A stretch of 64,000 nt of DNA, taken from Rebecca billardiae RCC1528. Lineage: Eukaryota; Haptophyta. The stretch's first letter is position 1, and each line of letters begins with the position of its first letter. Positions 1 through 9,830 of the stretch are shown in pieces. The translations under genes and the position numbers were made by a program. Location of the stretch: NCBI GenBank assembly GCA_965240325.2, contig OZ251227.1, forward strand, positions 3,162,001 through 3,226,000, read 5' to 3'. The notes beneath the pieces are model-generated. The model was given only the letters and a program-made list of their open reading frames with translations, was not told the DNA's origin and did not search any database.

Positions 1-290
1 GCCTACGCGCCTCGGTCAGCTGCCAATAAGGCGCCACGGCCCACGCCGCAGCCGGTCCGGCGGACCGGCGAGCGCGCCCTTCGGCTTCCCTCCGTCGGGC
101 GTATGCCGGGCGCCGCAGCCCCGGCGCTCGCGTCTTGCGGCCAGCGTCTACTGTGATGAAGAACACTGTGGTCGTCCACCGCCGGGCCTGGTCCACCCCC
201 GCCCCGTGTCGTGGTCGCCGCTGCATGTAGCGTGGCTGCATGTAGACATCCTCGGCTGCTGTGAGTGTGACGCAGGCGCTGCGTCCCGCG
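1..290. other. Window edge, no gene recognised
   Basis: GC-rich sequence with no reading frame resembling a known family. It lies downstream of the fascin/ISG12-like gene and could hold its 3' UTR or a further 3' exon. Confidence 0.4.
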
Positions 291-1064
291 TCACAGCACT
301 GATGAGTGAGAAGCTGTGCTGCAGGGAGGGGCCCATGTTTGCGTCCAGCATCGCGGCTGAGCTGTCAGCTTGGAACACGCCACTTGATGGCATCTGCCTG
401 CAGTAGAGGAATCAATCAGTCGCGAAGAGCGTCGCCGCCCCTGCGCCCGTCGCAGGATCCGCTGGTGAGCCAGTCTGAGCGCATAGGCCGCACCACCACC
501 GAACACAAAAGCGACGAGCGCGGCGGTCAGCGCAACCGGCTGCCACGTGCGCTTCGCGCCAATCGACTGCAGGAAGGCGAACATGCCCGCCGTCCCTCCC
601 TTGTATGCTACCGACTGCCAAAGAGCCGCGAGGGAGCCCTTGGTGACGCCGGCCGTGCCGAAGCCCAGCAGTGGCACGGCGACTGCACCTGCCAACACCG
701 CGATCGCCACCACTGCGACGATAAGGGCAGGACACCAACCGGTGGCAGGCTGAGTGTGCTCGGCACTGTCGTACGAGATCAAGAAGTGCTCCCAGGACTG
801 CCGCACTGGCGCATGGGCAGTCACGCGGTCGCGGATGGTGCCGAGCCACTGGTGGCCATGGCAGGTCAGATAATAACCGTGCGCCGAGCGTAGCGCCCAC
901 TTGCCGTTGGCGCAGCGCTCGAGCGTCCACTGCTCAAACTCACCGAGCGTCTCGCGGTCGGCAAGCACATGGCCACTTGCAAACGCCGTCAGCCACTGAT
1001 CGTAATGGGAGCGTAGCCCGATGCGAGCCGAAGTCTCGGAGAGCCACTCGAGCACGTGCGCCAC
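291..1064 (-). CDS. Fascin-like beta-trefoil plus IFI6/IFI27 (ISG12)-like membrane protein, 5' incomplete
   Basis: The open frame encodes 257 residues. Residues about 14-95 resemble a fascin-like beta-trefoil: LRSHYDQWL, then a VLADR segment and FEQWTLE, followed by a second lobe with LRSAHGYYLTC. Residues about 108-170 form a hydrophobic Gly/Ala-rich segment ending in LQSIGA, typical of the ISG12/IFI6-IFI27 family, whose members sit in mitochondrial or ER membranes. A second hydrophobic stretch follows at about 175-200. The frame opens with GTG and an in-frame TGA lies two codons upstream, so there is no usable ATG. A 5' exon joined at the CAG just before position 1064 is likely, and I could not place it. 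The last 40 residues are low-complexity and may be read-through of a 3' intron. Fusion of these two domains is unusual. The family calls rest on motif memory only. Confidence 0.55.
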   Translation of the reverse strand: MAHVLEWLSETSARIGLRSHYDQWLTAFASGHVLADRETLGEFEQWTLERCANGKWALRSAHGYYLTCHGHQWLGTIRDRVTAHAPVRQSWEHFLISYDSAEHTQPATGWCPALIVAVVAIAVLAGAVAVPLLGFGTAGVTKGSLAALWQSVAYKGGTAGMFAFLQSIGAKRTWQPVALTAALVAFVFGGGAAYALRLAHQRILRRAQGRRRSSRLIDSSTAGRCHQVACSKLTAQPRCWTQTWAPPCSTASHSSVL

Positions 1065-1783
1065 TGCTCAGACGTGTGACCGTCCCCAAAGTGATTGCAC
1101 TGCACCAAGCCCGACGGGTGGGCGCACAGGGCGGGATGGCCTCGATGGGAGAATGAGGTCCTAGCCGCGCGTATGTAGCAGGCGCGTGGCACTGGCCCGA
1201 GCTCCATTCCGGCTTAGCCTCGAGCGTGGATGAGGCGCTCCGAGCGGACGTGATCGGACCCGCCGGTCGGCCGGAGATGCTTGACCTTGTCCTTGAACCG
1301 GCGCGCGGGCGTGACCCCCCCGTTTGTTACCAAATCACTGGTATTGCTGACAGTTAATGACTGTGTCGCTGTGAGACGACAGACGTCATCTGATTCACTG
1401 ATCAATGCCCATTCTCAGATTCTGCTCGTACTGTCTACTGACTACTTCGGAGTAACAGTGAGAGCTTATAGAACTGACTGAGGGTCCGACTCACACCTCC
1501 AGCAACTGTCCGCTCTCGGACGCGGTGCTAAGAGCCGACGTAAGCCCGCGGACCCGGCGGTGGCCGGTCCCGGAGCCGGTGCCGCATTCGCAACGCGGCA
1601 CTCGATTTCGGCATGAGTGCCTTGTGAGTTGTGGCCCGGCGGCCCGTGCCAGCCCGCATGCACCGATTCGGCACGGTGGCAGAGGTGCCCACTGCCCAGT
1701 CCGGACAACGGACAAGGTGGCGCCGCGCGCGACCCCGAGCCCTGGCACCGCGGCTCGGCCGGGCAGCGCATCGCAGCGCCCGA
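1065..1783. other. Intergenic, possible missing 5' exon of the fascin/ISG12-like gene
   Basis: No convincing coding frame. GC content drops around 1320-1480, marking non-coding DNA between the 3' end of the ureohydrolase gene and the 5' side of the fascin/ISG12-like gene. A first exon of the latter should lie here. Confidence 0.4.
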
Positions 1784-3188
1784 TCAGAACGGCACGAACT
1801 CCTTGTCGATGATGTGCTTGTGCGAGCCCATCTTGCCGTGCGCGACCATCGAGCCGAGCGCGTCGACGATGATCCGGAGCGCCATCAGGCTGGTGATGTC
1901 GGAGACGTCGTACGGCGGCGAGACCTCGACGATCTCCATCCCGCACAGGCCCTCCTTCGCCACGAGCCCGACCAGCTTCAGCGCCTCGCGCGGCAGCAGG
2001 CCGCCCGGCTCGGGCCAGCCCGTGCCCGGCACGAACGCGGCCTCGAGTGAATCGATGTCGTAGCTGAGGTACACTGCGTCCGTGCCGTCCCACGCGCGCT
2101 CGAGCGCCATCTCGGCGACCTTGTCGATGCCGAGCTCCTCGACGTCGTCCATCGTGAAGACGTTCGTCCGCCTGTTCACAATCTCCTCGACCGCCGGGCG
2201 CGGCACCTGCCACCCGCCGATCCCGATCTGCACGAGGTTGAGCGGCGAGACGTTGGGCAGGTTGGTCGCGTGGAACCACGGCGTCGTGTGCATGCGCTCG
2301 TCGAGGTCCTTCTCCTGGATGTCCGCGTGGCGGTCGACGTGGATGATGCCGATCTTCTTGGTGGTGACCGACGCGAGCCCGCGCACGGTGGGGAAGCCGA
2401 TCGAGTGGTCGCCACCCTGCGAGCCGACGCGCCGTGCGGCGCGGCGCGGCGAGATGAGCGCTGGGGGCGCAGCGAGGGCAGGTGCGCGCGCGCGCGGCGC
2501 GCGCGTGCCATGATGATGGGGAGCGAGCCGGAGGCGGCGACGTGCGCGACCGCGTTGGAGATCTGGTCGAACGACTTCTCGAGGTTCGCCGGGATCGTGA
2601 ACACGTCGCCCGCGTCGCACAGCGTCATCTGCTCGCGCAGGTCGACGCCCATCTCGTAGTTGTACGGCGTGTAGAGAGCCGAGATGCGCCGGATGCCCTG
2701 CGGGCCGAAGCGGGTGCCCGAGCGGTAGGTGCAGCCGCCGTCGAACGGAACGCCAATCACCGTCGCGTCGTAGTCGCCGCACTTGTTCACGTCCTCGACT
2801 GGTCGCCGGCGGCGGCCGCGGCGAGCGCACGCGCCACACAGCGTCAGCGGGCGCGCGCATGCGGCGCGCGGAGGGAGCACGCGCGTCGGCGCGCGCGCGC
2901 GCGCGCACTGTAGGGCGCCTTCATGAAGCTGTTCAGGCCCGCAAAGTGCGGCAGCTCGCCGCGGCTGAAGGTTGGGATCGTCCTGTCCTCGATGCTCGAC
3001 GCGCCCGGCAGGCCGTACTCGAGGCCGCGCTTCAGCTCCTCCTCATACTTGGTCGTCGGGATCTCCGCCTCCTTCACGGCGGCCTTCCATCCCTTCGTCG
3101 ACGGCGCCGCCGGGTTCGGGTGATGCGGCCGCAGGCTGTCCCGGAGGACGCCGTTCGTCTTGCGCGAGAGCGGGACGAGGCGGCGCAT
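1784..3188 (-). CDS. Arginase/agmatinase-family ureohydrolase (three exons)
   Basis: Mn- or Ni-dependent hydrolase that releases urea from a guanidino substrate. Exons are 3188-2909, 2798-2510 (end at 2509) and 2416-1784. The first intron (2908-2799) is GT-AG. The second (2508-2417) starts GC and ends CAG, and splicing it joins LPIIM directly to GGDHS. Metal-binding signatures are GGDHS, then VDRHAD (the family DxHxD), and SYDIDSLE followed by PGTGWPEPGG. The protein ends DKEFVPF. A segment reading MHTTPWFHATN is, from memory, characteristic of the agmatinase-like group that includes the cyanobacterial guanidine hydrolase, so guanidine is as plausible a substrate as agmatine. The Arg in VDRHAD replaces the commoner Ala. 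The first ATG of the open frame is used. The gene is divergent from the SLC25 gene across 248 bp. Family is certain; substrate is not. Confidence 0.9.
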
Positions 3189-3436
3189 GGCGAGACGCGC
3201 GTCGGGACGAAGGGAGGACGCCGCGGTGCGAGACGCGCGTTCAAACCTGGGACGACCAGACGAAACCGGCTCGTACTTGTACAGCTACGGTTTCGACTTC
3301 AGGCTCGGCTTATTCCGCAAGGCGCCACCGTTGGCGTCGAGTCCGCCGCGCAAGGCCAGCGCACTGGCGGGCCGCGCGACCTTTGAAGGGCGACTCCGAT
3401 CGTCGTCCGCGAGGAAGCCGCCCCCGCCGCGCAAGC

Positions 3437-4399
3437 ATGGCCACGACGTCGACGGGCTCGGTGCTGTCGCGCGACGTGTGCATCGACGGCATCGCGGGCT
3501 GGGTGGCGGGCGCCGCCTCCATCTTCGCCAGCCAGCCGCTCGACACGGTCCTCACGCGGCTGCAGCAGGCGCCGCCGACCTCTCGGCCTGCGGCGGTCGC
3601 GCGCGAGGTGCGCGCGACGGGCGGCGTGCGCGCGCTGTGGCGCGGGGCGGCGCCGCTCGTCGGCGTCGTGCCGGTGCAGAACGCGATGCTCTTCGCGGGC
3701 TACGGCATGGGCGAGCGCTGCGCCAAGTACCTGACCCCGCCGCCTCCGGCGGGCGCGAGCGGCGCGGGCGCGCCTGCGGGCGGTCACTCGCTGCCCTACT
3801 TTGCGGCCGTGTTCGCCGGCGGCTGCTCGGGGGGCGTGATGCAGTCGTTCGTGGTCTCGCCGGTCGAGCTGGTCAAGGTGCAGCTGCAGCTCGGCCGCGG
3901 CACCGCCCAGCACGGCGGCGGCAGCGTGCTCGCGTGCGCGCACGAGGTGTACGCGACGGTCGGGGTGCCTGCGTTCTGGCGCGGGCTCTCCGCGACCCTC
4001 CTGCGCGACGGCGTGCCGCACGGCGTGTGGTTCGCGTCGTACGAGTGGTCGAAGCTCGGGCTGGAGGGCGCGAACCGGCGCGCCGGCGGGGCCGCGCCCG
4101 CGGACGCCGTGCCGCTCGTGTCGGGCGCGTTCGCCGCGACGGTCGCGTGGGCGGTCGGCTACCCGGCGGACATCATCAAGACTCGGATCCAGGGCGCGGC
4201 GATGCGCGCCGGCGGCGGCCCGGCGCCGAGCGTGCTCGGCACCGCGCGCGAGCTCGTGCGCGAGGCCGGGGGCAACGTGTGCGCCGCGCTGTACCGCGGC
4301 TTCGGCCTCAAGCTCGCGCGCGCCGTGCCGATGAACGCGCTCTCGTTTGTGGTGTACGAGCGCGTCAAGACGCAGCTCGAGCTGGCGTGGGCCGAGTAG
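3437..4399 (+). CDS. Mitochondrial carrier family (SLC25) protein
   Basis: A 320-residue inner-membrane solute carrier with the usual three tandem modules of about 100 residues, each with two transmembrane helices. The signature PX[DE]XX[KR]X[KR] appears as SPVELVKVQLQ in module 2 and YPADIIKTRIQ in module 3. In module 1 it is degenerate (QPLDTVLTRLQ, with Leu where Lys or Arg is expected). Each module also has the matching W/Y-R-G element (ALWRGAAP, AFWRGLSA, ALYRGFGL). Size matches the family and no intron is needed. The start chosen is the ATG in MATTSTGS, since the frame upstream is open but has no carrier-like sequence. Overall pattern recalls carnitine/ornithine-type carriers, but the substrate cannot be told. 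It is divergent from the ureohydrolase gene; a link through arginine/urea metabolism is only a guess. Confidence 0.9.
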   Translation: MATTSTGSVLSRDVCIDGIAGWVAGAASIFASQPLDTVLTRLQQAPPTSRPAAVAREVRATGGVRALWRGAAPLVGVVPVQNAMLFAGYGMGERCAKYLTPPPPAGASGAGAPAGGHSLPYFAAVFAGGCSGGVMQSFVVSPVELVKVQLQLGRGTAQHGGGSVLACAHEVYATVGVPAFWRGLSATLLRDGVPHGVWFASYEWSKLGLEGANRRAGGAAPADAVPLVSGAFAATVAWAVGYPADIIKTRIQGAAMRAGGGPAPSVLGTARELVREAGGNVCAALYRGFGLKLARAVPMNALSFVVYERVKTQLELAWAE

Positions 4400-4722
4400 T
4401 GACGGTCCCGGGGGCGCCCGGCTCCAGGGGCTGACAGTGTGCGCACCGTGCTCCGTGAGCGCCGAGACGCGACACACAACGGCGTGTCTCTTGCACTATG
4501 TAGTAATCGTGATGACCGTTGTCTAGGATCAGGCCGCTGTCAGTGTCGTGCTGAGCATTTTCTCAGCATCAGCACATATTCAAGCCCGCGGTTGAGCGGA
4601 GCGCCTCCTGATTGGACGATTTCTTTGATTCATGACCGATTGGACCACGACAGGCCGACGACGAAACTCGGCCGGTCGGGGCGCAGCAGGGCCGGCGGCA
4701 CTTGTTTGTATTCCCTCCAGCC
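4400..4722. other. Intergenic spacer
   Basis: The 323 bp between the carrier and the pseudokinase, transcribed in the same direction. Base composition is less GC-rich than the flanking genes. No repeat or RNA gene recognised. Confidence 0.5.
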
Positions 4723-6148
4723 ATGCTGAAGGGCCTCTTCGGCGGCGAGCCGCCCAAGCAGAAGGAGAAGAAGGGGAAGAGCGTGTCCTTCCGCGAGGAC
4801 CTCACGACGACGAGCGAGACAGCCGATCCGCCCGTCGGCCGGCGCCCGGCGCCACCGGCCCACCACGATGGCGACGGTCCGAACCTCGCGCCGCTCTCGC
4901 GCGACCTGCTCTCGGGCGGGTCCGAGCCGACGCTCAAGAAGCTGCGCACGGTGATGACGGACACTTCGGCGCTCATACCGATCAGCCAGCTCGAACTACT
5001 CGTGCTCATCGGCGAGGGCAACAACGACTTCGTCTGGAAGTGCAAGTGGAGCGGGCCGAACGCGCCGGCGTCGGTCGGCGCGACGGGCGGGCTCGTCGCG
5101 CTCAAGCAGCGCAAGGTGGTGGTCCGGCCGCACTCCGGCGGCAGCGCGGCGTCGGACAAGGCGCTGGGCGACCGCGAGCTCGCCGCGTTCGCCAAGGAGC
5201 TCCTCGTCCTCAAGTCGCTCTCGCACCCCAACATTGTCGCGTACATGGGGGCGACGCTTCTGAAGGCGGAGGACGGCCACGACGAGATCGCGATCGTGCA
5301 GGAGTTCGCGCCGTACGGCACGCTGCGCCCGCTGATCTACGAGCAGGCGAGCGTGATGCGCAGCTTCTCCGTCACCGACGGCGTGCGCTGGGCCCACCAG
5401 ATCGCGCTGGGCATGACCTTCCTCCACTCGTGCACGCCGCCGATTATTCACCGGAATCTCAAGCCTGAGAACATTCTCCTCGGCGCGCCCAACGGCACCG
5501 CCAAGATCGCCGACTTCGGGCTGATCACGTTCGAGAGCGAGTCGGCGCGGAAGCCCGCGCCGACGAGCGCCGCGTCGGAGGACCAGGTCTCCTCCAGCTT
5601 CGGCTCGCTGCACTACCTCGCGCCCGAGGTCTACCGCGGCGAGGGCTCGACACACAAGGCGGATGTGTACTCGTTCGGTGCGGGGGCCCGCGCGCGCGCG
5701 CGTGTGCTGCGTGGGCGTGCGCCGCGGGTGGTGGCGTGCGTGCGCGCGCACCGCGGCTGACGCGCGTCGGTTGGCGCCGCGCACCCTCTCCTCTCGCCTG
5801 TCCGCAGGCATGCTGCTCTTCGAGCTGCTGATGCGCCGCCCGGCGTTCCACGGCATGCTCGAGGGCGAGAACGTCGCGCACGGCGCGGCGCACGACGCGC
5901 TGCGGCCACCGATGCCGCACAACTGGCCGCTGCCCGTCAAGCAGACGGTGAAGCGCGCGTGGGATCCGTACCCGGCGACGCGCGCCGAGTTCGAAACAAT
6001 CTGCGAGGAGCTCGAGCGCTGGCTCGAGCCGGGGTCGGAGATCCTGAAGAAGCTGATCAGCTCGTCGCCCAAGACGCCGCTCGAGTACCTCGGCCACTAC
6101 TCGCTCTTCGGCAAGCATAACACCGACCGCAACCCGGGGAGCGGCTAG
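4723..6148 (+). CDS. TKL-like protein kinase fold, predicted pseudokinase (two exons)
   Basis: Exons are 4723-5677 and 5808-6148; the GT-AG intron splits a Gly codon and joins VYSFG to MLLFELL, restoring a normal subdomain IX. The 431-residue product has a low-complexity N-terminus of about 95 residues, then a kinase domain: glycine loop IGEGNNDFVW, Lys in VALK (residue 128), Glu in the alpha-C helix region FAKELLVLK, HRNLKPEN, DFG (Asp 264) and LAPEVY. The catalytic loop reads HRN, so the proton-accepting Asp is Asn (residue 245), while the ATP- and Mg-binding residues are kept. This predicts nucleotide binding with little or no phosphotransfer, as in pseudokinases. The start is the ATG of MLKGLFGG; an in-frame upstream start is possible. 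Likely a signalling scaffold; partner unknown. Confidence 0.85.
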
Positions 6149-6574
6149 GCGGCTGTGCGCGGGCAGTGGCCGCGCGACGTTGGGCCAGGGCAGCTGATTG
6201 GTGATAGATTGAGCCGTGCACCCGGGCTGCTCAGCCGTGAGGCCCTGGTAGTGCGCTCGCCCCCCCCCCGCTCTATCGCCGCTGCCACCCGTGCGGGGCC
6301 GAGCCGCGGCACGGCGGACCGGCGTCGAGTCGGACCGCGGTCGACGATCTGCTTTCAAATTCAGCATCGTGTTTCTTCGTCGGAGCTTGACGATGACTGA
6401 TGTCGACTGATGACTACTGCTACGCCCGCGGGGCGTTCGGTAGTGGCACGCCAAACGCCCCCGGCCCCGGGCCCCCGGGCCCGGCGGGGCCGGCGGCCCG
6501 GCGGCGCGGGCGCCAAGCCGACTCTTCTCACTATCTCAGTAGTGATGACGACTCATCAGTAGCAGTCAGTTCAT

Positions 6575-6593
6575 AGAGAGAGAGAGAGAGAGA
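6575..6593. repeat. Short (AG)n microsatellite
   Basis: A run of about nine AG units, read directly from the sequence. Confidence 0.9.
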
Positions 6594-7031
6594 CTGTCAG
6601 AGCCCCACTGGGGGGTGCGTGGCCCAAAATCGAACTTCCTGTCGTCTTGAGATGAGGCTCTCAAACTGTTCGGGATGTCAATCAATCAATATTCGCCTGA
6701 AATGAGCTGGGGTCACGCTGACAAGTTTTGCGAAAAAATGTCACATACTGGAGATATACGACCTCAATCTCGACGCGATCTCGGCAACATTAGTAGGGGA
6801 GATACACGATCTCCAAGGTGATCTCGCTACTTGCACCAGAATCGCACCGTCTAGATCACATTTTGGCAGTCTGAAATTGGCACAGGCGGATTCACTACAC
6901 CCTGGAATTAAGCCTAAACGAACTTAAACGGACTCAAACAGTTACAAACCGAGGAGATATTTCATATTTCGAGATTTCGGGAGATTGTGTCACTCGGGAG
7001 TGTAACGGTCGGAGCTCTGACCCCACCCCAC

Positions 7032-7032
<1 letters not shown>

Positions 7033-7084
<52 letters not shown>
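7033..7084. repeat. (AG)n microsatellite
   Basis: About 26 uninterrupted AG units (52 bp). It is the longest dinucleotide run in the window and a likely polymorphic site. Confidence 0.95.
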
Positions 7085-7086
<2 letters not shown>

Positions 7087-7389
7087 TGATGTTGATCTGT
7101 CGTGAGGCTGTGTCACATCATGAACAGTATAGCGTCACGTTCATCACCGTCTCACGTCCGCGTCCGTTCACGCGCCAGCTCGGAGTCGTCAGTGATGACT
7201 CTCTCACTCTCCGACAGAGTGCTAGACTGAGAGTGAGTGAGCTGTGAGAGTACTCTCGGACTGAGTACAGACTCCGTGATGATGATGACCGGACATTCGA
7301 CAGAGCAGTATAGTCGCTGCCTGACCGTTGGCGTCGCGTATTACTTAATACGACTACTACTTTCGCTGCTGGACCGCCGCTAGGAGTAT

Positions 7390-8970
7390 CTACTGCCAGG
7401 CTGCTGCCACGTCTGCAGCCCAAATACACCACGGGCGGTGCGTATGCCAGTCGCGCCGCTGGCACTCCGCGCTATGACGATATATATCCGCCGCCCCGGT
7501 CAGGACGCATATGGGACACGCACGATCGGACAGGCCGGGCACGCACGGCGCAGGGCACGCGTCAGTATCGAGGTCGTACGCCAGTTGCACAGCGCGCACA
7601 CGGCACTCGCGCGCCGCCGCATCGCCGCACCTGCAGTACAACACGGCCTTGCATTGCCCGCACCGACGGCCGCCACAGCCGCCGAACGCGGCGCACGCAC
7701 GCGTGTCTCGATGCAGCGGAGCGTGCCCGCGCTCGACAGCGTGCGGCAGCACGTGCTCCACCCACAGCTGCTGCACCGCGCCCGATTGCACGCCGCCGAA
7801 GCGCCCGTCCGCGGCAAGCTCGTACCCCAGCGGCAGCAGCTCCACAGCGCGCGCGCGCGCGGGCGCTGGGAAGAGGTGGTGGGTCTTGGGGCTCCACGGG
7901 CCAGCTGCGGCGACCATGGCCGCCGCGGCGCCGTGGTGCGGATCGAGGGCGAGCGTGGCGTAGGCCAGAGCGAGGGGCGACGACTTGCCATCGGCGTTGA
8001 GGGCGTTGGCGTCTGTGAGCGCGCGCAGCTGCGCCACCGCCTCCGCCTCGCTCAGCAGCTCGACGTGCTGCAGGGCCGTGCGCCAGCGCGACGCGCGGTC
8101 GAGCCAGGCAGAGATCTCGTTATCGGTCACCCGACTGGTCTCGCTATCGGTCACCCGACTGGTCTCGCACATAATTGCGCGCTCACCGAGATCGACCGTG
8201 CGCATCCCGCGCAGCGCTTGGGCCTTGCACAGCAGCTGCACCACCTGCAGCCGCTCAGCGGGCGTGGCGTCAGTGCGATTCGTGGGTATGCAGGCCGCGA
8301 AGGCCAGCAGAGGCATAGGACGCTCTGAGTGCGCGTAAGTCTGCGCAAGGACGTCAGTACTTGCACGCGCGCCGAGCAGCAGCTGCACGCAGGGTGCGTG
8401 CAGCTCGCGCACCGCAGACACGATCGGCGCCTGCGCGCCTTCCTCTCCGTTGATGCGGTTGACGTTTGCGCGCGCGTCGATCAGCAGCTGCACGCACTCG
8501 GCGTGGCCCTTTGCGCAGGCGACAGAAAGTGGACGGATCTTAAGGAGAGCATGCTGATCGACGCTTGCGCCTGCGTCGAGCAGGACGCGCACGCACTCCG
8601 CATGGCCATAATTGGACGCGATGTGGAGGGCCGCCATCATCGTGGGGCCGGCGATGGCATCCGTGTCGGCGTTCGCCTCGAGGAGAAGCTGCGCGCAAGC
8701 TGCATGACCGTCTATACATGCATGATGCAACGCGTTGGCTTGAAGCATGCTGTGCCCGTCCTTGACGTGAATGTCAGCGCCCGCCTCGAGGAGCAGCCGC
8801 GCGCACTCAGCCTGTCCGTTCCCGCATGCGCAGATGAGAGCGGTGCATCCGTCTGCGTCGAGGCGGTCGAGATTGCCGCCCAGTGCCAGGAGCGACTCGA
8901 GCTGATGCACATCGCCTGTAATGCACGCGTCCGCCATGTCCTGCGCTTGCGTCAGCTCCTCGCGAGTCAT
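7390..8970 (-). CDS. Ankyrin-repeat protein with C-terminal MYND zinc finger (one intron)
   Basis: Residues about 10-210 contain five to six ankyrin repeats, for example DGCTALICACGNGQAE followed by LLLEAGADIHV. The C-terminus is a MYND finger, a protein-interaction zinc module. The open frame runs through a GT-AG intron (7630-7472, 159 bp, 53 codons). Removing it converts a broken finger into RRCGQCKAVLYC joined to SAECQRRDWHTHRPWC, with the split codon becoming Ser. Exons are thus 8970-7631 and 7471-7390. An in-frame GTG lies nine codons upstream, but the first ATG is at 8970 (MTREELTQ). The middle carries a tandem duplication of seven residues (ETSRVTD twice, around 8120-8170). Ankyrin-MYND proteins form large families in algae; the target of this one is unknown. 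Confidence 0.88.
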   Translation of the reverse strand: MTREELTQAQDMADACITGDVHQLESLLALGGNLDRLDADGCTALICACGNGQAECARLLLEAGADIHVKDGHSMLQANALHHACIDGHAACAQLLLEANADTDAIAGPTMMAALHIASNYGHAECVRVLLDAGASVDQHALLKIRPLSVACAKGHAECVQLLIDARANVNRINGEEGAQAPIVSAVRELHAPCVQLLLGARASTDVLAQTYAHSERPMPLLAFAACIPTNRTDATPAERLQVVQLLCKAQALRGMRTVDLGERAIMCETSRVTDSETSRVTDNEISAWLDRASRWRTALQHVELLSEAEAVAQLRALTDANALNADGKSSPLALAYATLALDPHHGAAAAMVAAAGPWSPKTHHLFPAPARARAVELLPLGYELAADGRFGGVQSGAVQQLWVEHVLPHAVERGHAPLHRDTRACAAFGGCGGRRCGQCKAVLYCRCGDAAARECRVRAVQLAYDLDTDACPAPCVPGLSDRACPICVLTGAADIYRHSAECQRRDWHTHRPWCIWAADVAAAWQ

Positions 8971-9117
8971 TGCCTCCGGGCAGAGCCGCCGCTGCACGGC
9001 GCGCGTCGCGGGGTCGCGGCGCCACGCTTTTGGCGGGAAGGCGTCCCGACTTGGCGCCTTCGACCTCCGTCCGCAGCCGGACGCCCGTGGCCGGGACCGG
9101 TGACTAGAGCTAATGTA

Positions 9118-9602
9118 GCGTACCGGTACAGTATGTGTCTGTGACAGGGCTCAAAGATCCGGTGCTCGGTACGCGTACCGGTGCACCGGCGCCGCAGGCG
9201 CCGGTGTACCGGTACACCGGTGCGCGCACCGCGGGGGGGTCCGGGGGGGTGTCCCCCCCGGTGCCCCGCCGGCCCGAGGCGTAAGAAAATTTTTGGGCCG
9301 TATTTACTGATAGAAACAGCCCAATTATTGGACGATGATCGGCCGGCGTCCCTTCCCTGAGTGGCACGGGCTGAGAGTGCCAGCAGTGACTCCGACCTCG
9401 GACACTGACAAGTGACAGCTCCGTGTAGTCCGTACTCGCGGGTGCTGTGGTCCGGGCGCATACGACCCCTCCCGGACTCTCACCGGACACCGGTGCGCGG
9501 CAGTAGTTGTGGCGGTGCATACCGGTACGCACCGGTACGCACCGGTACGGTATTTACCGGTGTCCGGTGTACCGTCTTGGAGCCCTGGTCTGTGACATGG
9601 AA
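9118..9602. repeat. Cluster of ACCGGTAC palindromes in an imperfect inverted arrangement
   Basis: ACCGGTAC occurs at 9122, 9208, 9521, 9531 and 9541, with additional ACCGGTG variants. The last three are a 10-bp tandem (ACCGGTACGC). A segment containing CAGGGCTC at 9146-9153 is matched in inverse orientation near 9579-9588, so the clusters flank a 250-bp core as imperfect inverted arms. The core includes G and C homopolymer runs at 9233-9260. It resembles a small fold-back element. I found no target duplication. Confidence 0.5.
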
Positions 9603-9830
9603 CCTGCCAGGAACTCCAGCATACTGTCCAGTAAGGATTATAAGCCACACGACATTGGGCAGCGGCTGACGGGCAGGCCCGGGCCGCCGGCCCCAGCACG
9701 ACCGCGGACCGAGACCGAGCGGCGCGAGCGGCGAGCAGACGCGACTCACTCGCGAGTCGCCAGTCGCCAGTAGTGCGCCGCCAGTCTGCCAGGCTGTCGA
9801 TCTGGCGCGTCGCCGAGCAGCCGACTATCA

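Larger units (their letters stand above)
6149..7389. other. Convergent intergenic region with GA microsatellites
   Basis: This 1.24 kb stretch separates the convergent 3' ends of the pseudokinase and ankyrin-MYND genes. It holds a GC-rich patch at 6440-6520, two AG repeats, and a lower-GC stretch at 6650-7020. No coding frame resembles a protein family. Confidence 0.6.
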
